From Vombatus ursinus (taxonomy: Eukaryota > Chordata > Mammalia > Diprotodontia > Vombatidae): a stretch of DNA of 64,000 nucleotides. The position numbers and the translations under genes were made by a program. The notes below the pieces were generated by a model. That model made no database searches and was not told where the DNA came from. It was given only the letters and a program-made list of their open reading frames with translations. The stretch spans positions 23,201,728 to 23,265,727 of the forward strand of contig NW_020954610.1 in the NCBI RefSeq assembly GCF_900497805.2, given 5' to 3'. Of the stretch, positions 35,625 through 47,400 are shown one piece after another (positions within the stretch are counted from its first letter, which is position 1; each line of letters opens with the position of its first letter).

Positions 35625-35997
35625 ATGAAGAGGAAGACAAAGATAGTAATCATAACTATGAATGTGAATGGGATGAACTCTCTCATAAAAGAGAAATGGA
35701 TAGTAGAGTAAATTAAGAACTATAATCCTACAATATGTCATTTACAAGAAACACATTTGAAGCAGCAGGATACATACATAGAAAAGGTAAAAAGCTGGAA
35801 CAGAATATATCGTGCTTCAACTGAAGTTTAAAAAAAAAAGTAGGGGTAGCAATCCTGATCTCATAAAAAGCAAAAGCAAAAATAGATCTAATTAAAAGAA
35901 ATTAGGAAGGAAACTACACCCTTCCAAAAGGTACCATAGATAACAAAGAAATATCTCTAAACAAATATTCACCAAGTGGTATAGCAGCCAAATTCTT
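35625..35997 (+). pseudogene. L1-b ORF2 endonuclease start
   Basis: From ATG 35625 the frame reads MKRKTKIVIITMNVNGMNS, where NVNGMN is the conserved first endonuclease motif. A stop follows, then sequence matching QETHLKQQDTYIEKVKSWNR. Interrupted at 35997 by HAL1-c. The remaining ORF2 is at 43061-45990. Confidence 0.8.
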
Positions 35998-36496
35998 TTC
36001 TTTCTTTTTCTTTTTTCAGTTTTATTAATTTATTTTTAGTTTTCAACATTCACTTCCACAAGATTTTCAGTCGAACTTTCTCCTCATCTCATTCCTCCTC
36101 CCACCCCAAGATGGTGTGCATTCTGATTATCCCTTCACTTAATGTACCCTCCCTTCTATCTCCCCCCTTCTCTTATCTCTTTCCCCTTCTATTTTCCTGT
36201 AGGGCAGGATAGACTTCTATACCCCATTGCCTCTGTATCTTATTTCCCAGTGGCATGTGAAAACAATTTTTAACATTTGTTTTTTTTAAAACTTTGGCTT
36301 CCAAATTTTTTCCCTTCCTCCCTCTCCACCCACCCTCATTGAGAAGAGAAACTCGATACAGGTTCCACATGTGTAGGCATGCAAAACACTTCCATAGTAT
36401 TCACGTTGTGAAAAACTAACCATATTTCCCTTCATCCTATCCCACCACTGTTTCCTCTATTCTCTTTTTTGACCCTGTCCCTCCTTAGAAGTGTTT
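35998..36496 (-). mobile_element. HAL1 3' end inserted in L1-b, minus strand (HAL1-c)
   Basis: T-rich start (reversed tail), then TTCCACAAGATTTTCAGTCG, CTGTAGGGCAGGATAGACTT and GACCCTGTCCCTCCTTAGAA. The order matches 32471 back to about 31835 of HAL1-b. 5'-truncated. Compared with L1-c, about 425 bp of L1-b endonuclease sequence is missing at this site. Confidence 0.85.
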
Positions 36497-36506
36497 GAAA
36501 CAATCA
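36497..36506. repeat. Left target-site duplication of L1-c
   Basis: GAAACAATCA immediately before the L1-c 5' end. Its partner is at 43061-43070. It belongs to L1-b ORF2, which fixes the order of insertion. Confidence 0.93.
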
Positions 36507-37242
36507 GGACTTTCACTTCCGGGGCCCAGTTGGCAGAGTAAGAGGTAAGTCTCTCTTACTTATTAACACCTGAAAGCCCAGAAAATATCACCCCAAGAAA
36601 AACCCTGGAACAGCTGAACCAGAAGAAAGATGGGGTGTAGCAGTCTAGTAACCCAGGTAGCTTGAGGGATTAACTGGAAAGGGTCCTCTTACCCTAGGGG
36701 AAGGGGAGCAATACGGAACCAGGAGTCACCCAACCAGCTAGTGGAAAGACCCACTTTAGCACACCAGGAGGAGATCCCAAAGCCCGGTGGTAGAGCAGGC
36801 AAACACCAACAGCTATTCCTCCACGTGCCTCAGTGAGGGTGGGATAACTGGTGGAAACCAGCTCAGAAAACCACCAGGTGCCTCAGCATTCTACAGCAAA
36901 GAAATCTCCCAGTGCCTCAACAGAAATAAGGGAGGCAGCACTGCAAGGGGCCCCAGGGAGATAAACACCTGGCAGTACCCATCTAAAAGGAGCTAACAAA
37001 GCCAAAGGAAAGGAAAAGCAGGCAACCTAGATTTGCCTGAAAGTCCCAGCTTTGCTGATTCCAGCCCAACACCAGATAAGCTGCCAGAACCCCACAGCCT
37101 CCAATTGCCAACATAAGAGGCCCCAGCACACAAAGCCAGTGACCAAGACTTAGGCTCCTAACACAAGAAGCTTGGGTCAGTGCCCTCTGCTTCGCAGCAG
37201 GAGAGCTTAATCTCTTTAAAGGCCAGGGAATAAAGAAACACC

Positions 37243-38278
37243 ATGAGTAAAAATAAATGTACGATAGATTCATATTATGAGAAGAGTGAAGATCAAGACA
37301 GAAATTCTGAAGAGGACAACACTGTCATCAAACACACATCTGCAACATCAAAAGGGAATATGAACTGGTCTGAAGCCCAAAAAGCCTTCTTAGAAGAACT
37401 CAAGAAGGATTTTAAAAGTCAAATGAGAGAGGTAGAGGAGTTCTTTAAAAGTACAACTGGTCAATTGGAAAAAAAGTACACTGAAGAAAACAAGTCCCTA
37501 AAAAACAAAATTGGCCAACTGGAAAAAAAATACACTGAAGAAAACAAATCCCTTAAAAACACAGTTGACCACCTGGAGAAGAAAGTACAGAAAAATCTAA
37601 CAGAAGAAAACAATATGTTAAAAATTAGAATTGAACAAATGGAAACTGATGACTCTATGAGAGATCAAGAATCAGTCAAACAGAAACAAAAAAATGAAAA
37701 AAAATAGATGAAACCGTAAAATACCTCATGAATGAAACAATTGACCTGGAAAATCAATCCAGGAGAGATAATTTAAAAATTATAGGCCTACCTGAAAATC
37801 ATGATTAAAAAAAGAGCTGGACAATATCCTTCAGGAAATCATAAAGGAAAACTGCCCTGAAGTCCTAGAACCAGAAGGCAAAATAACTATAGAAAGAATC
37901 TTCTCCCAGCCTGAAAGAGATGCCAAATTAAAAATGCTAAGGAATATAACACTTAAAATCCAAAATTACCAGATTAAAGAGAAATTACTGCAAGCAGCCA
38001 GAGAGAAACAATTTAAATATCATGGAACCACAGTCAGGATTACACAGGACCTTGCAGCCTCTACATTAAAAGACCGTAGAGTGTGGAATATGATAGTCCA
38101 TAACTCAAAGGAGCTTGGAATGGAGCCAAGGATTAACTACCCAGTGAAAATGAGTGTGATTTTTCAGGAAAGGAGATACATATTCAAGGAAATAGGGGAC
38201 TTCCAAACCTTTCTGATAAAAAGAACAGAGCTCAACAAAAAATTTGATCTCCAAGTACAAGATTCAGTAGAGACATAA
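37243..38278 (+). pseudogene. L1-c ORF1 (RNA-binding chaperone), frame-broken
   Basis: Starts MSKNKCTIDSYYEKSEDQD at 37243. An acidic and serine/threonine-rich N-terminus is followed by a coiled coil (about residues 45-135) that includes a near-exact internal repeat: the unit QLEKKYTEENKSLKN occurs twice in tandem (about 37463-37560), then a third looser copy. The frame ends at 37707. The RNA-binding region continues in other frames, and the C-terminal part is open at 37934-38278 (RITQDLAASTLKDRRVWN; INYPVKMSVIFQERR). About 345 codons overall, similar to other L1 ORF1s. One frame change near 37695 and a stop near 37806 disable it. Confidence 0.9.
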
Positions 38279-38889
38279 AAAGGTAAATGGGACAGAAAGA
38301 TACAATATATTGTTAATAAGGGCAAAACATTTACATCCCTACAAGGGATGATGACACGTGCAACTCTTAAGAACTGTATTGTTATTATACCATGTTAAAA
38401 GGAGTATACATAAAGAGGGTGGATATAAGTTGACTTTGATGTAATGAAAAAAAAAATTAATCAAGTGGGTTAAATGGATCCAAGTAGGTGAATTAGTCTG
38501 AGCTAAGAAAATGTACTGAGAAAGGAGGAGGCAGATGAGGGTAAATTACATTACAGGAAAAGACACAAAAACCTATTAGAGCAGAGGTAAAGAAGGGAGG
38601 GAGATGAGCATTGTTTGAACCTTACTCTCATCAGATTTGGCTCAAGAAGGGAATAACATAATCAGTCAGGTATAGAAATCTAACTTGCACTATAGGCAGT
38701 AGGAGGGAAAAGGGGAAAGAAAAGGGAGGGGGGATAGAAGGGAGGGAAGAAGCAGTAAGGGTAAAGGGGAAGAAAAGGGAAAGGGATAATAGAAGGGAGG
38801 TGGGACTGAAGGAGGTGGTGGTCAAAAGCAAAACACTAGTGAAGAGGGGAAAGGAGAAAGGAGAAAGAAAAGCATAAGGGGGGGAAAGG

Positions 38890-41800
38890 ATGGAGGAAAA
38901 GACACAGATAATAATCATAACTGTGAATGTGAATGGGATGAACGTCCCATAAAATGGAAGTGTATAGCAGAGTGGATTAAAAACCATAATCCTACAATAT
39001 GTTGTTTACAGGAAACACATTTGAAAAAGAATGACATATACAGGATAATGGTAAAAGTCTGGAGCAAAATATATTATGCTTCAGCTGAAGTAAAACAAGC
39101 AAGGGTAGCAATCCTGTTCTCAGACAAAGCAAAAGCAAAAATAGATCTTATCAAAAGAGATAAGGAAGGAAACTACATCCTGCTAAAAGGCACCATAGAC
39201 AATGAAGTAATATCATTACTAAACATATATGCACCAAATGGTATAGCATCCAGATTCTTAGAGGAGAAGTTCAGGGAGTTACAGGAAGAAATAGAGAGCA
39301 AAACTATACTAGTGGGGGACATCAACCTCCCCCTCTCTGAACTAGATAAATCTAACCACAAAATACAGAAGAAAGAAGATAAGGAGGTGAATAGAACATT
39401 AGAAAAGTTAGGTATGATAGACCTTTGGAGAAAACTGAATGGGGATAGAAGGAATATACTTTTTTCTCGGCAGTACATGGCACATACACAAAAATTGACC
39501 ATGTAATAGGGCATAAAAACCTCACAATACAATGCAGAAAGGCAGAAATATTAAATGCATCCTTTTCAGATCATGATGCAATAAAAATTATATGTAACAA
39601 AGGGCCATGGAAAGATAGACTAAAAAATAATCAGAAACTAAACAATCTAATCTTAAAAAATGATTGGGTCAAAGAACAAATCATAGAAACAATCAATAAT
39701 TTCAGTCAAGAGAATGACAATAATGAGACAACATACCAAAACTTATGGGATGCAGCAAAAGCAGTTCTTAGGGGAAGTTTTATATCTCTAAATGCTTACG
39801 TAAATAAAATAGAAAAAGAGGAGATCAATGAATTGGGCATACAACTAAAAAAACTAGAAAAAGAACAAATTAAAAATCCTCAATTAAACACCAAATTAGA
39901 TATATTGAAAACCAAAGGAAAAATTAATAAAATTGAAGTTAAGAAAACTATTGAACTAATAAATAAAACTAAGAGCTGGTTTTATGAAAAAAAAAATAAA
40001 ATAGATAAACCTTTGGTTAATCTAATTAAAAAAAAGAAAGAAGAAAACCAAATTACTAGTATCAAGAATGAAAAGGGTGAAACTAACACCAAGGAAGAGG
40101 AAATTAAAACAATAATTAGGAATTATTTTGCCCAACTATATGCCAACAAATTTGACAATCTTAGTGAAATGGATATATATTTACAAAAATATTAATTACC
40201 CAGATTAACAGAAGAGGAAGTAAAGTACTTAAATAACCCCATCTCAGAAAAAGAAATTGAACAAGTCATTGATGAACTCCCTAGGAAAAAATCTCCAGGG
40301 CCAGATGGATTTACATGTGAATTCTATCAAACATTTAAAAAACAATTAATTCCAATACTATATAGACTATTTGTTAAAATAGGTGAAGAAGGAATCTTAC
40401 CAAATTCTTTTTATGATACAAATATGGTGCTGACACCTAAGCCAGGAAGAGTCAAAACAGACAAAGAAAATTATAGACCAATTTTGCTAATGAATATAGA
40501 TGCAAAAATTTTAAACAAAATATTAGCAAAGAGATTATAGCAACTTATCACAAGAATAATACACTATGACCAGGTAGGATTTATACCAGGAATGCAGGGC
40601 TGGTTCAATATAAGGAAAACTCAGAATAATTCATTATGTCAACACCAAAACTAACAGAAACCACATGATCATCTTAATAGATGCAGAAAAAGCTTTTGAC
40701 TAAATACAATGCCCATTCCTATTAAAAACACTAGAGAGCATAGGTATAAATGGAGTCTTCCTTAAAATAATAAATAGCATCTATTGAAAACCTTCAGCAA
40801 GCATAATATGTAATGGGGACAAGCTAGATGCATTTCCTATAAGATCGGGGGTGAAACAAGGATGTCTATTATCACCACTATTATTCAACATCGTATTGGA
40901 AACGTTATCTTTAGCAATAAGTGAAGAAAAAGACATTGAAGGTATTAGAATAGGCAAAGAAGAAACAAAGCTCTCACTCTTTGCATATGACATGATGCTA
41001 TACTTAGAGAATACCAGAGAATCAAGTAAAAAACTACTTGAAATAATAAACAACTTTAGCAAAGTTGCAGGCTATAAAATAAACCCACATAAATCATTGG
41101 CATTTCTATATATTACCAACAAAGCCCAACAGCAAGAGATAGAAAGAGAAATTCCATTTAAACTTACTGTAGACAGTATAAAATATTTAAGAGTCTACCT
41201 GCCAAAAGAAACCCAGGAACTCTATGAATACAATTACAAAACACCTTTCACGCAAATAAAGTAAGATCTAAATAATTGGAAAAACATCAGTTGCTCATGG
41301 GTAGGCTGAGCTAATACAATAAAAATTCAATTCTACCTAAGCTAATTTACTTATCCAGTGCCTACCAATGAAACTACCAAAAATTATTTTATAGAGTTAG
41401 AAAAAATAATAAGATTAATTTCAAAGAAAAGGTCCAGAATATCAAGAGAACTAATGAAAAGAAATGCAGGGGAAGGTGGCCTAGCCATTCCAGACCTTAA
41501 ATTGTATTATAAAGCAGCAATCATCAAAACTGCTTGGTACTGACTAAGAAATAGAATGGTGGGTCAGGGGAATAGGTTAAGTACACAAGACACAGTAGTC
41601 AATAACTACAGTAATCTATTATTTGATAAACCCAAAGACCCCAGCTTCTGGGATAAGAACCCACTCTTTGAAAAAAACTGCTGGGAAAACTGGAAAACAC
41701 TATGGCAGAAACTAGGCATAGACCAAAATCACACACCACATACCAAAATAAAGTCAAAATGGGTTCATGATTTAGATATAAAGGGTGATACTATAAGCAA

Positions 41801-42532
41801 ACTGGGAGAGCAAGGAATAGTTTACCTGTCAGATCTATGGAGAACAGATGAATTCATGGCCAAACAGGAGATAGAGAACATTACGAAAAGCAAAATAGAT
41901 AATTTTGATTACATTAAATTGAAAAGTTTTTGCACAAACAAAGCCAATGCAACTAAGATTAGAAGGAAGGTAGAAAACTGGGAAAGAATTTTTACAACCA
42001 GTATCTCTGATAAGGCCTCATTTCTAAAATATATAGAGAATTAAGTCAAATTTATAAGAATACAAGTCATCCCCCACTTGATAAATGGACAAAGGATATG
42101 AACAGACAGTTCTCAAATGAAGAAATTAAAGCCATCTATAGTCATATGAAAAAATGATCTAAAACACTATTGATTAGAGAAATGCAAATCAAAACAACTC
42201 TGAGGTACCATATCATACCTATCAGAATGGCCAACATGACAAAACAGGAAAATGATAAATGATGGAGAAAATGTGGGAAAATTGGAACACTAATGCATTG
42301 TTGGTGGAGTTGTGAAATGATTCGACCATTTTGGAGAACAATTTGGAGCTATGCCCAAAGGGCCATAAAAATGTGCATATCCTTTGACCCAGCAATAGCA
42401 CTTCTAGAGCTATATCCCAAAGAGATCACACAAATGGGAAAAGGACCCACATGTACAAAAATATTTATAGCAGCTCTTTTTGTGGTGGCAAAGAATTGGA
42501 AATTGAGAGGATGCCCATCAATTGGAGAATGA
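38890..42532 (+). pseudogene. L1-c ORF2 (endonuclease-reverse transcriptase), broken
   Basis: ORF2 nicks target DNA and reverse-transcribes L1 RNA. The start at ATG 38890 gives MEEKTQIIITVNVNGMN, then a stop at codon 21. Endonuclease motifs follow: QETHL near 39012, IYAPNG near 39228, GDINLPLS near 39317, and YTKIDH and SDHDAI near 39490-39582 in a shifted frame. The reverse transcriptase has SPGPDGF near 40293, NYRPI near 40468, VKQGC near 40853, and FAYD at 40980-40991 where FADD is expected, so the first catalytic aspartate of the pair is replaced by tyrosine. The C-terminal cysteine region MHCWWSCEMIRPFW starts at 42293. Length about 1,214 codons. Confidence 0.92.
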
Positions 42533-43060
42533 CCGAACAAGTTGTGGTACATGAATGTCATGGAATTCTATTGTGCTATAAGAAATTATGAACTAGCAGA
42601 CTTCAGTTAAATGTGGAAAGACTTATATGGTTTGATGCTGAGTGAAGTGAGCAGAACCAGGAGAACATTGTACATAGTAACAGCCACATTGAGTGATGAC
42701 TGACTTTGATAGACTTAACCTCTCTCAGCAATACAAGGATCTAAGACATCTCCAGAATCCTCATGATGGAAAATGCTATCCACATCCAAAGAAAGAACTG
42801 TGGAGTTTGAATGCAGATCAAAGCATACTATTTGCTATTTTTTTTCTTCTATTGTGTTTTGTTTCCTCTTTTCTGGTGGTTCCTCTTATTAGTTCTAATT
42901 CTTATTTACAACATCACTAATGTGAAAATATGTTTAATAAGAATATGTATGTATAGCCTATATTAGATTGCATGCTGTTGTGGGGGGGAGGCAGGGAGGG
43001 AGGGGGAGAAATATTAAAAACTCAAAAGCTTATGGAAGTGATTGTAAAAAAAGAAAAAAA

Positions 43061-45998
43061 GAAACAATCAATAGCTTCATCCAAGAGAATGACAATAATG
43101 AGATAACATATCAAAATTTAAGGGATGTAGCCAAAGCAGTTCTTAGGGTAAATTTTATATCTCTAAATGCTTACATAAATAAAATAGAGAAAGAGGAGGT
43201 CAGTGAAATGGGCATGCAACTAAAAATGATAAAAATATATGAACTAAAAATCCTCAATTAAATACCAAATAAATTCAGAAACTCAAATGAGAGGTTAATA
43301 AAATTGAAATTAAGACAATTATTGAACTAATAAATAAAACTAAGGACTGGTTTTATGAAAAAACTAATAAAATAGATATACCTTTCATTAGTTGGTTAAA
43401 AAAGAAATAAGGAAACCAAATTACCAGTATCAAAAATGAAAAGGCTGAATTTACCACTAATGAAGAGGAAATTAAAATAGTAATTTGGAGGTGTTTCATC
43501 CAATTATATGTCCCCAAAAATCTGAAAGTCTAATGAAATGGAAGAATATTTACAAAAATATAAATTTCCCAGATTAACTGAAGAGGAAATTAGATGCTTA
43601 AATATCACCATTTCAGAAATATATATATTGAACAACCCATCAAGGAACTCCCTAAGGAAATATCTCCAGGGTCAGATGGATTAAGTGAATTCTACCAAAT
43701 ATTTAAAGAACAATTAACTTCAATCCTATATGAACTATTTGGAAAAAACAGGCAAAGGAGTCCTATCAAATTCTTTTTATAATACAAATATTGTGCTGAT
43801 ACCTAACTCTGGAAGAGCCAGAACAGAGAAGGAAAATTATAGACCAATATCCCTAATGAATATAGATACAAACATTTTAAATGAAAAATTAGCCAAAAGA
43901 TTACAGCAACTTATCATGGAAATAATACACTATCACCAGGTGAGATTTATGCCAGAAATGCAGAGCTGGTTCAATATTAGGAAAACTATCAGCATAATTG
44001 ACCAAAACAATAACAAAACTAACAGAAATCATATGATTATTTCAATAGATGCAGGAAAAGCCTTTGAAAAAATACAGCATCTTTTCCTATTAAAAACACT
44101 GGAGAACATAAGAATCAATGGAATTTTTCTTAAAATGATAAGTAGCATCTATGCAAAGCCATCAGCAAGCATTATATGTAATGGGGATAAGCTAGAATCA
44201 TTTTCATTAAGATCATGGGTGAAACAAGCATATCCATAATCACTATTGTTATTCAACATTGTACTTGAAATGTTCGCTTAAACTATAAGAGGAAAAAGAT
44301 AAATTGAAGGAATTTGAATAGGCAACGAGGAAATAAATGATCACTCTTTGCAGATGATATGATGAAATACTTAGAGAATACTAGAGAATCAACTTTAAAA
44401 CTCCTTAAAATAATTGACAACTTTAGCAAACTTACAGGATATAAAATAAATCCACATAAATCACTGCATTTCTGTATGTTACCCAAAAAAAAAAAACCCA
44501 ACAGAAAGAGATAGAAAGAGAAATTCCATTCACAGTTACTGTAGACAATAAAAAATATTTATGTCTACCTCCCAAAACAAACCCAGAAACTACATGAACA
44601 CAATTACAAAACACTTTTCACACGAATGAAGTCAGATCTAAATAATTGGGAAAATATCGGTTGCTTATGGGTAAGCCGAGCCAATATAATAAAAATGACA
44701 ATTCTACCTCAATTAATTTACTTATTCAGTGCCGTACCAGTCAAACCATCAAGAATATTTCATAGAGCTAGAAAAAATAATAACACAATTCCTGTAGAAG
44801 AACAAAATGTCCAGAATATAAAGGGAATTAATGAAAAAAATAAAAAGGAAGACTGCTTCACTATACCAGATCTCAAACTGTGGTATAAAGCAACAATCAT
44901 CAAAACTACATGGTACTGGTTAAGAAACAGTTTGATGGATCAGTGGAATAGGTTAGGTACACAAAACATAGGAGTCAGTGACTATAGGCATCTACTGTTT
45001 GATAAACCACAGACTCCCCAGCTTGGTGGGTTAAGAACTTACTATTTGTCAAAAACTGCTGGGAAAACTGAAAAAGAGTATGCTAGAAGCTAGGCATAGA
45101 CCAACATCTTATACCACATACAAAGATAAGGTCAAAATATGTACATCATTTAGACGTAAAGGGTGAAACTATAAGCAAATTAAGATAGCAAGGACTAGTT
45201 TACCTAACAAATCTATGGAGAAAGGAAGAATTTATGACCAAACAACAGATAGAGAAAATTATGAAATGCAAATGGACAATTGTGATTACATTAAATTAAG
45301 AAGTTTTTTTGCACAAACAAAGCCAATGCAACCAAGATTAGAAGGGAAGCAGAAAGCTGGTAAAAAAAAAATTATAGCCAGTATCTCTGACAAAGACTTC
45401 TCAAATATATAGGGAACTGAATCAACTCTATAAGAATACAAGTCATTCCCCAATTGATAAATAGTTAAAGGATATGAACAGGCAGTTTTCAGATAATAAA
45501 ATTTAAGCTATCTATAGTCATATGAAAAAAATGCTCTAAATCACTATTGATTAGATAACTGCAAATCAAAACAACTCTGAGGTACCATATCATACCTATC
45601 AGATTGACTAATGTGACAAAACAGGAAAATGATAAATGTTGGAGAAGATGTGGGAAAATTGAAACACTAATGCATTGTTGGTGGAATTGTGAACTGATCC
45701 AACCATTCTGGAGAGCAATTTGGAACTATACCCAAAGGGCTAATACCCTATGATCCAGTATACCGCCTACAGATACTAGGCCTATATCACAAAGAGATCA
45801 TAAAAAAGGGAAAGAATCCATATGTATGAAAATATTTATAGCAGTTCTTTTTGTGGTATCAAAGAATTTTAAAATGAGGAGATGCCCACCATTGGGGGAT
45901 GGGTGAACAAGTTGTGGTATATGAATGTAATGTAATACTATTGTTCCAGAAGAAATAGTAAGCAAGCAGACTTTAGAAAAACCTGGAAAAACTTCCAA
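43061..45998 (+). pseudogene. L1-b ORF2 remainder
   Basis: Open pieces: 42968-43261 (in part L1-c 3'UTR, then NSFIQENDNNEITYQNLRD), 43594-43782 ([16 protein letters not shown], a changed SPGPDGF motif), 43730-44239 ([20 protein letters not shown] and the [15 protein letters not shown] segment) and 44626-45093. The catalytic motif FADD is intact at 44347-44358. Frame changes between pieces disable it. Confidence 0.85.
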
Positions 45999-46446
45999 GA
46001 ACTGATGCTTAGTGAAGTGAGTAAAAGCAGGAGAACATTGTACATAGTAACAGCAACAGCAACATTATGCTATGAATGACTTTGTTAGTCTTAGCTCTTC
46101 TGAGCAATGCAATGATCTTACACAATTCCAAAAGACTCATGATGGAAAATGCTATCCACATCCAGAGAAAGAACTATGTAGTCTGAATGGAGATAGAAGC
46201 ATACTATTTCCTCTTTCTTTTGTTATATTTTATGTTTTCTTTCTCATGTTTTTTTTTCCCTTTTGTTCTGATTCTTATTTGAAAACATGGCTAATGTGTA
46301 AATATGTTTAATATGATTATACATGTATAGCCTATATCAGATTGCGTGCCATCTTGGGAAGGGGAGAGGTGAGTTGGGGGGTAAATTTAGAACTCAAAAT
46401 CTTATAAAAGTGATTGTTGAAAACTAAAAATTAATTAATTAATTTT
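43061..46446 (+). mobile_element. L1-b, 3' part (ORF2 remainder and 3'UTR)
   Basis: Resumes at GAAACAATCA (the duplication shared with 36497-36506), mid-ORF2, and runs through the reverse transcriptase, C-terminus and 3'UTR to a TTAATTAATT tail at about 46446. It lacks the L1 segment equivalent to about 39262-39687 of L1-c. Confidence 0.87.
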
Positions 46447-46937
46447 GGAAATGCATTAGTGTCTCAATTTTTCTGCATTTCCTCCTGCATTTTCATTTTC
46501 CATCATGTTAGCCAATCTGATAGGTGTAAGGTAGTATTTCTGAGGCTTTTTAATGCACATTTCTCTAATCAGTAGTGATTTAGAGTATTTTTTATGACCA
46601 TCAATGCTTTAATTTTTTTCTCCTGAAAACTGCCTATTCATATCCTTTGACCATTTATCACCTCTTATTTTTATATATTTACCTCAGTTCCTTATATATT
46701 TGAGAAATGTGACCTTTACCAAAGAAACTTGTTACAAAGATGTGTTTTTACCCCCAAAGTTTCTATTTTCCTTCTATTTTTTGCTGCATTAGTTTTCTTT
46801 GTACAAAACTTTTTAATTTCATAGAATCAAAATTATCTATTTTCCTTCCTGTAATCCTCTGTATCTCTTATTTGGCTATAAATGCTTTCCTTATCCATAT
46901 ATCTGAAAGATACATTCTATCCATGCTCCTCTAATTT

Positions 46938-47193
46938 ATGATTTTGTTGCTGAGTCATTTTAGTTGTGTCCAACTCTTCGTGACCCCATTTAAGGTTTTC
47001 TTAGAAAAATACTGGAGTGATTTGCCCTTTCCTTCTCCAGCTAATTTACAGTTGAACAAACTGAGGCAAACAAGTTCAATTGACTTACCCAAGGCCACAT
47101 AAGTAATGATTGTCTGAAACCAGATTTGAACTCAGTAAGGTGTCTTCCTGATTCTAAGCCCAGTGTTCTATCTACTAAACCACCTAGCTGTCC
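46938..47193 (-). mobile_element. RTE-tailed SINE (RTESINE1-like), minus strand
   Basis: On the plus strand it starts TTGTTGCTGAGTCATTTTAG, continues GTGTCCAACTCTTCGTGACC (the RTE/BovB-like 3' end, reversed) and GGAGTGATTTGCCCTTTCC, and ends ACCACCTAGCTGTCCC, a reversed tRNA-like head. It splits L1 sequence. Confidence 0.85.
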
Positions 47194-47400
47194 CTTCCTT
47201 TGATATCATCCTTTATATCTAAATAATTTATCCATTTTGACCATATCTTGGTATACAATGTGAGCTGTGTATTGTGTACCTGATATATTACACTGATGTA
47301 CCACTCCATTTCTTAGTCAGTACCACATTGTATAGTTTGAAGTCTGGAACTGCTAGGCAGTCTTGCTCACCATTTTTAAAAATTGATTCCCTTGATATTT

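Larger units (their letters stand above)
33317..35997 (+). mobile_element. L1-b, 5' part (5'UTR, ORF1, ORF2 start)
   Basis: Begins with an L1 5' end (CCAAGATGGTGGAGTAAG), then the 5'UTR, ORF1 from 33916 and the ORF2 endonuclease start from 35625. It stops at GCAGCCAAATTCTT, inside the endonuclease, where a minus-strand HAL1 end is inserted. The rest resumes at 43061. The two parts plus the missing piece sum to about 6.5 kb, the size of L1-c. Confidence 0.85.
36507..43060 (+). mobile_element. L1-c, complete-length L1 (6.55 kb)
   Basis: Runs from a 5' end (GGGGCCCAGTTGGCAGAGTA) through the 5'UTR, ORF1 (37243-38278), a purine-rich spacer, ORF2 (38890-42532) and the 3'UTR to a tail at 43060. It is bounded by a perfect 10-bp duplication GAAACAATCA. 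It is the only complete-length, uninterrupted L1 in the window and the youngest insertion of the local stack. Both ORFs carry frame changes and stops, so it is inactive. Confidence 0.93.

Noticed and set aside
38580-38889. Purine-rich tract as a possible regulatory element
   Set aside because: It is the ordinary purine-rich spacer between L1 ORF1 and ORF2; similar tracts occur in L1-b and HAL1-b.
39173-39532. 119-codon minus-strand open frame
   Set aside because: Antisense of the L1-c endonuclease region, low-complexity serine/leucine content, no domain.
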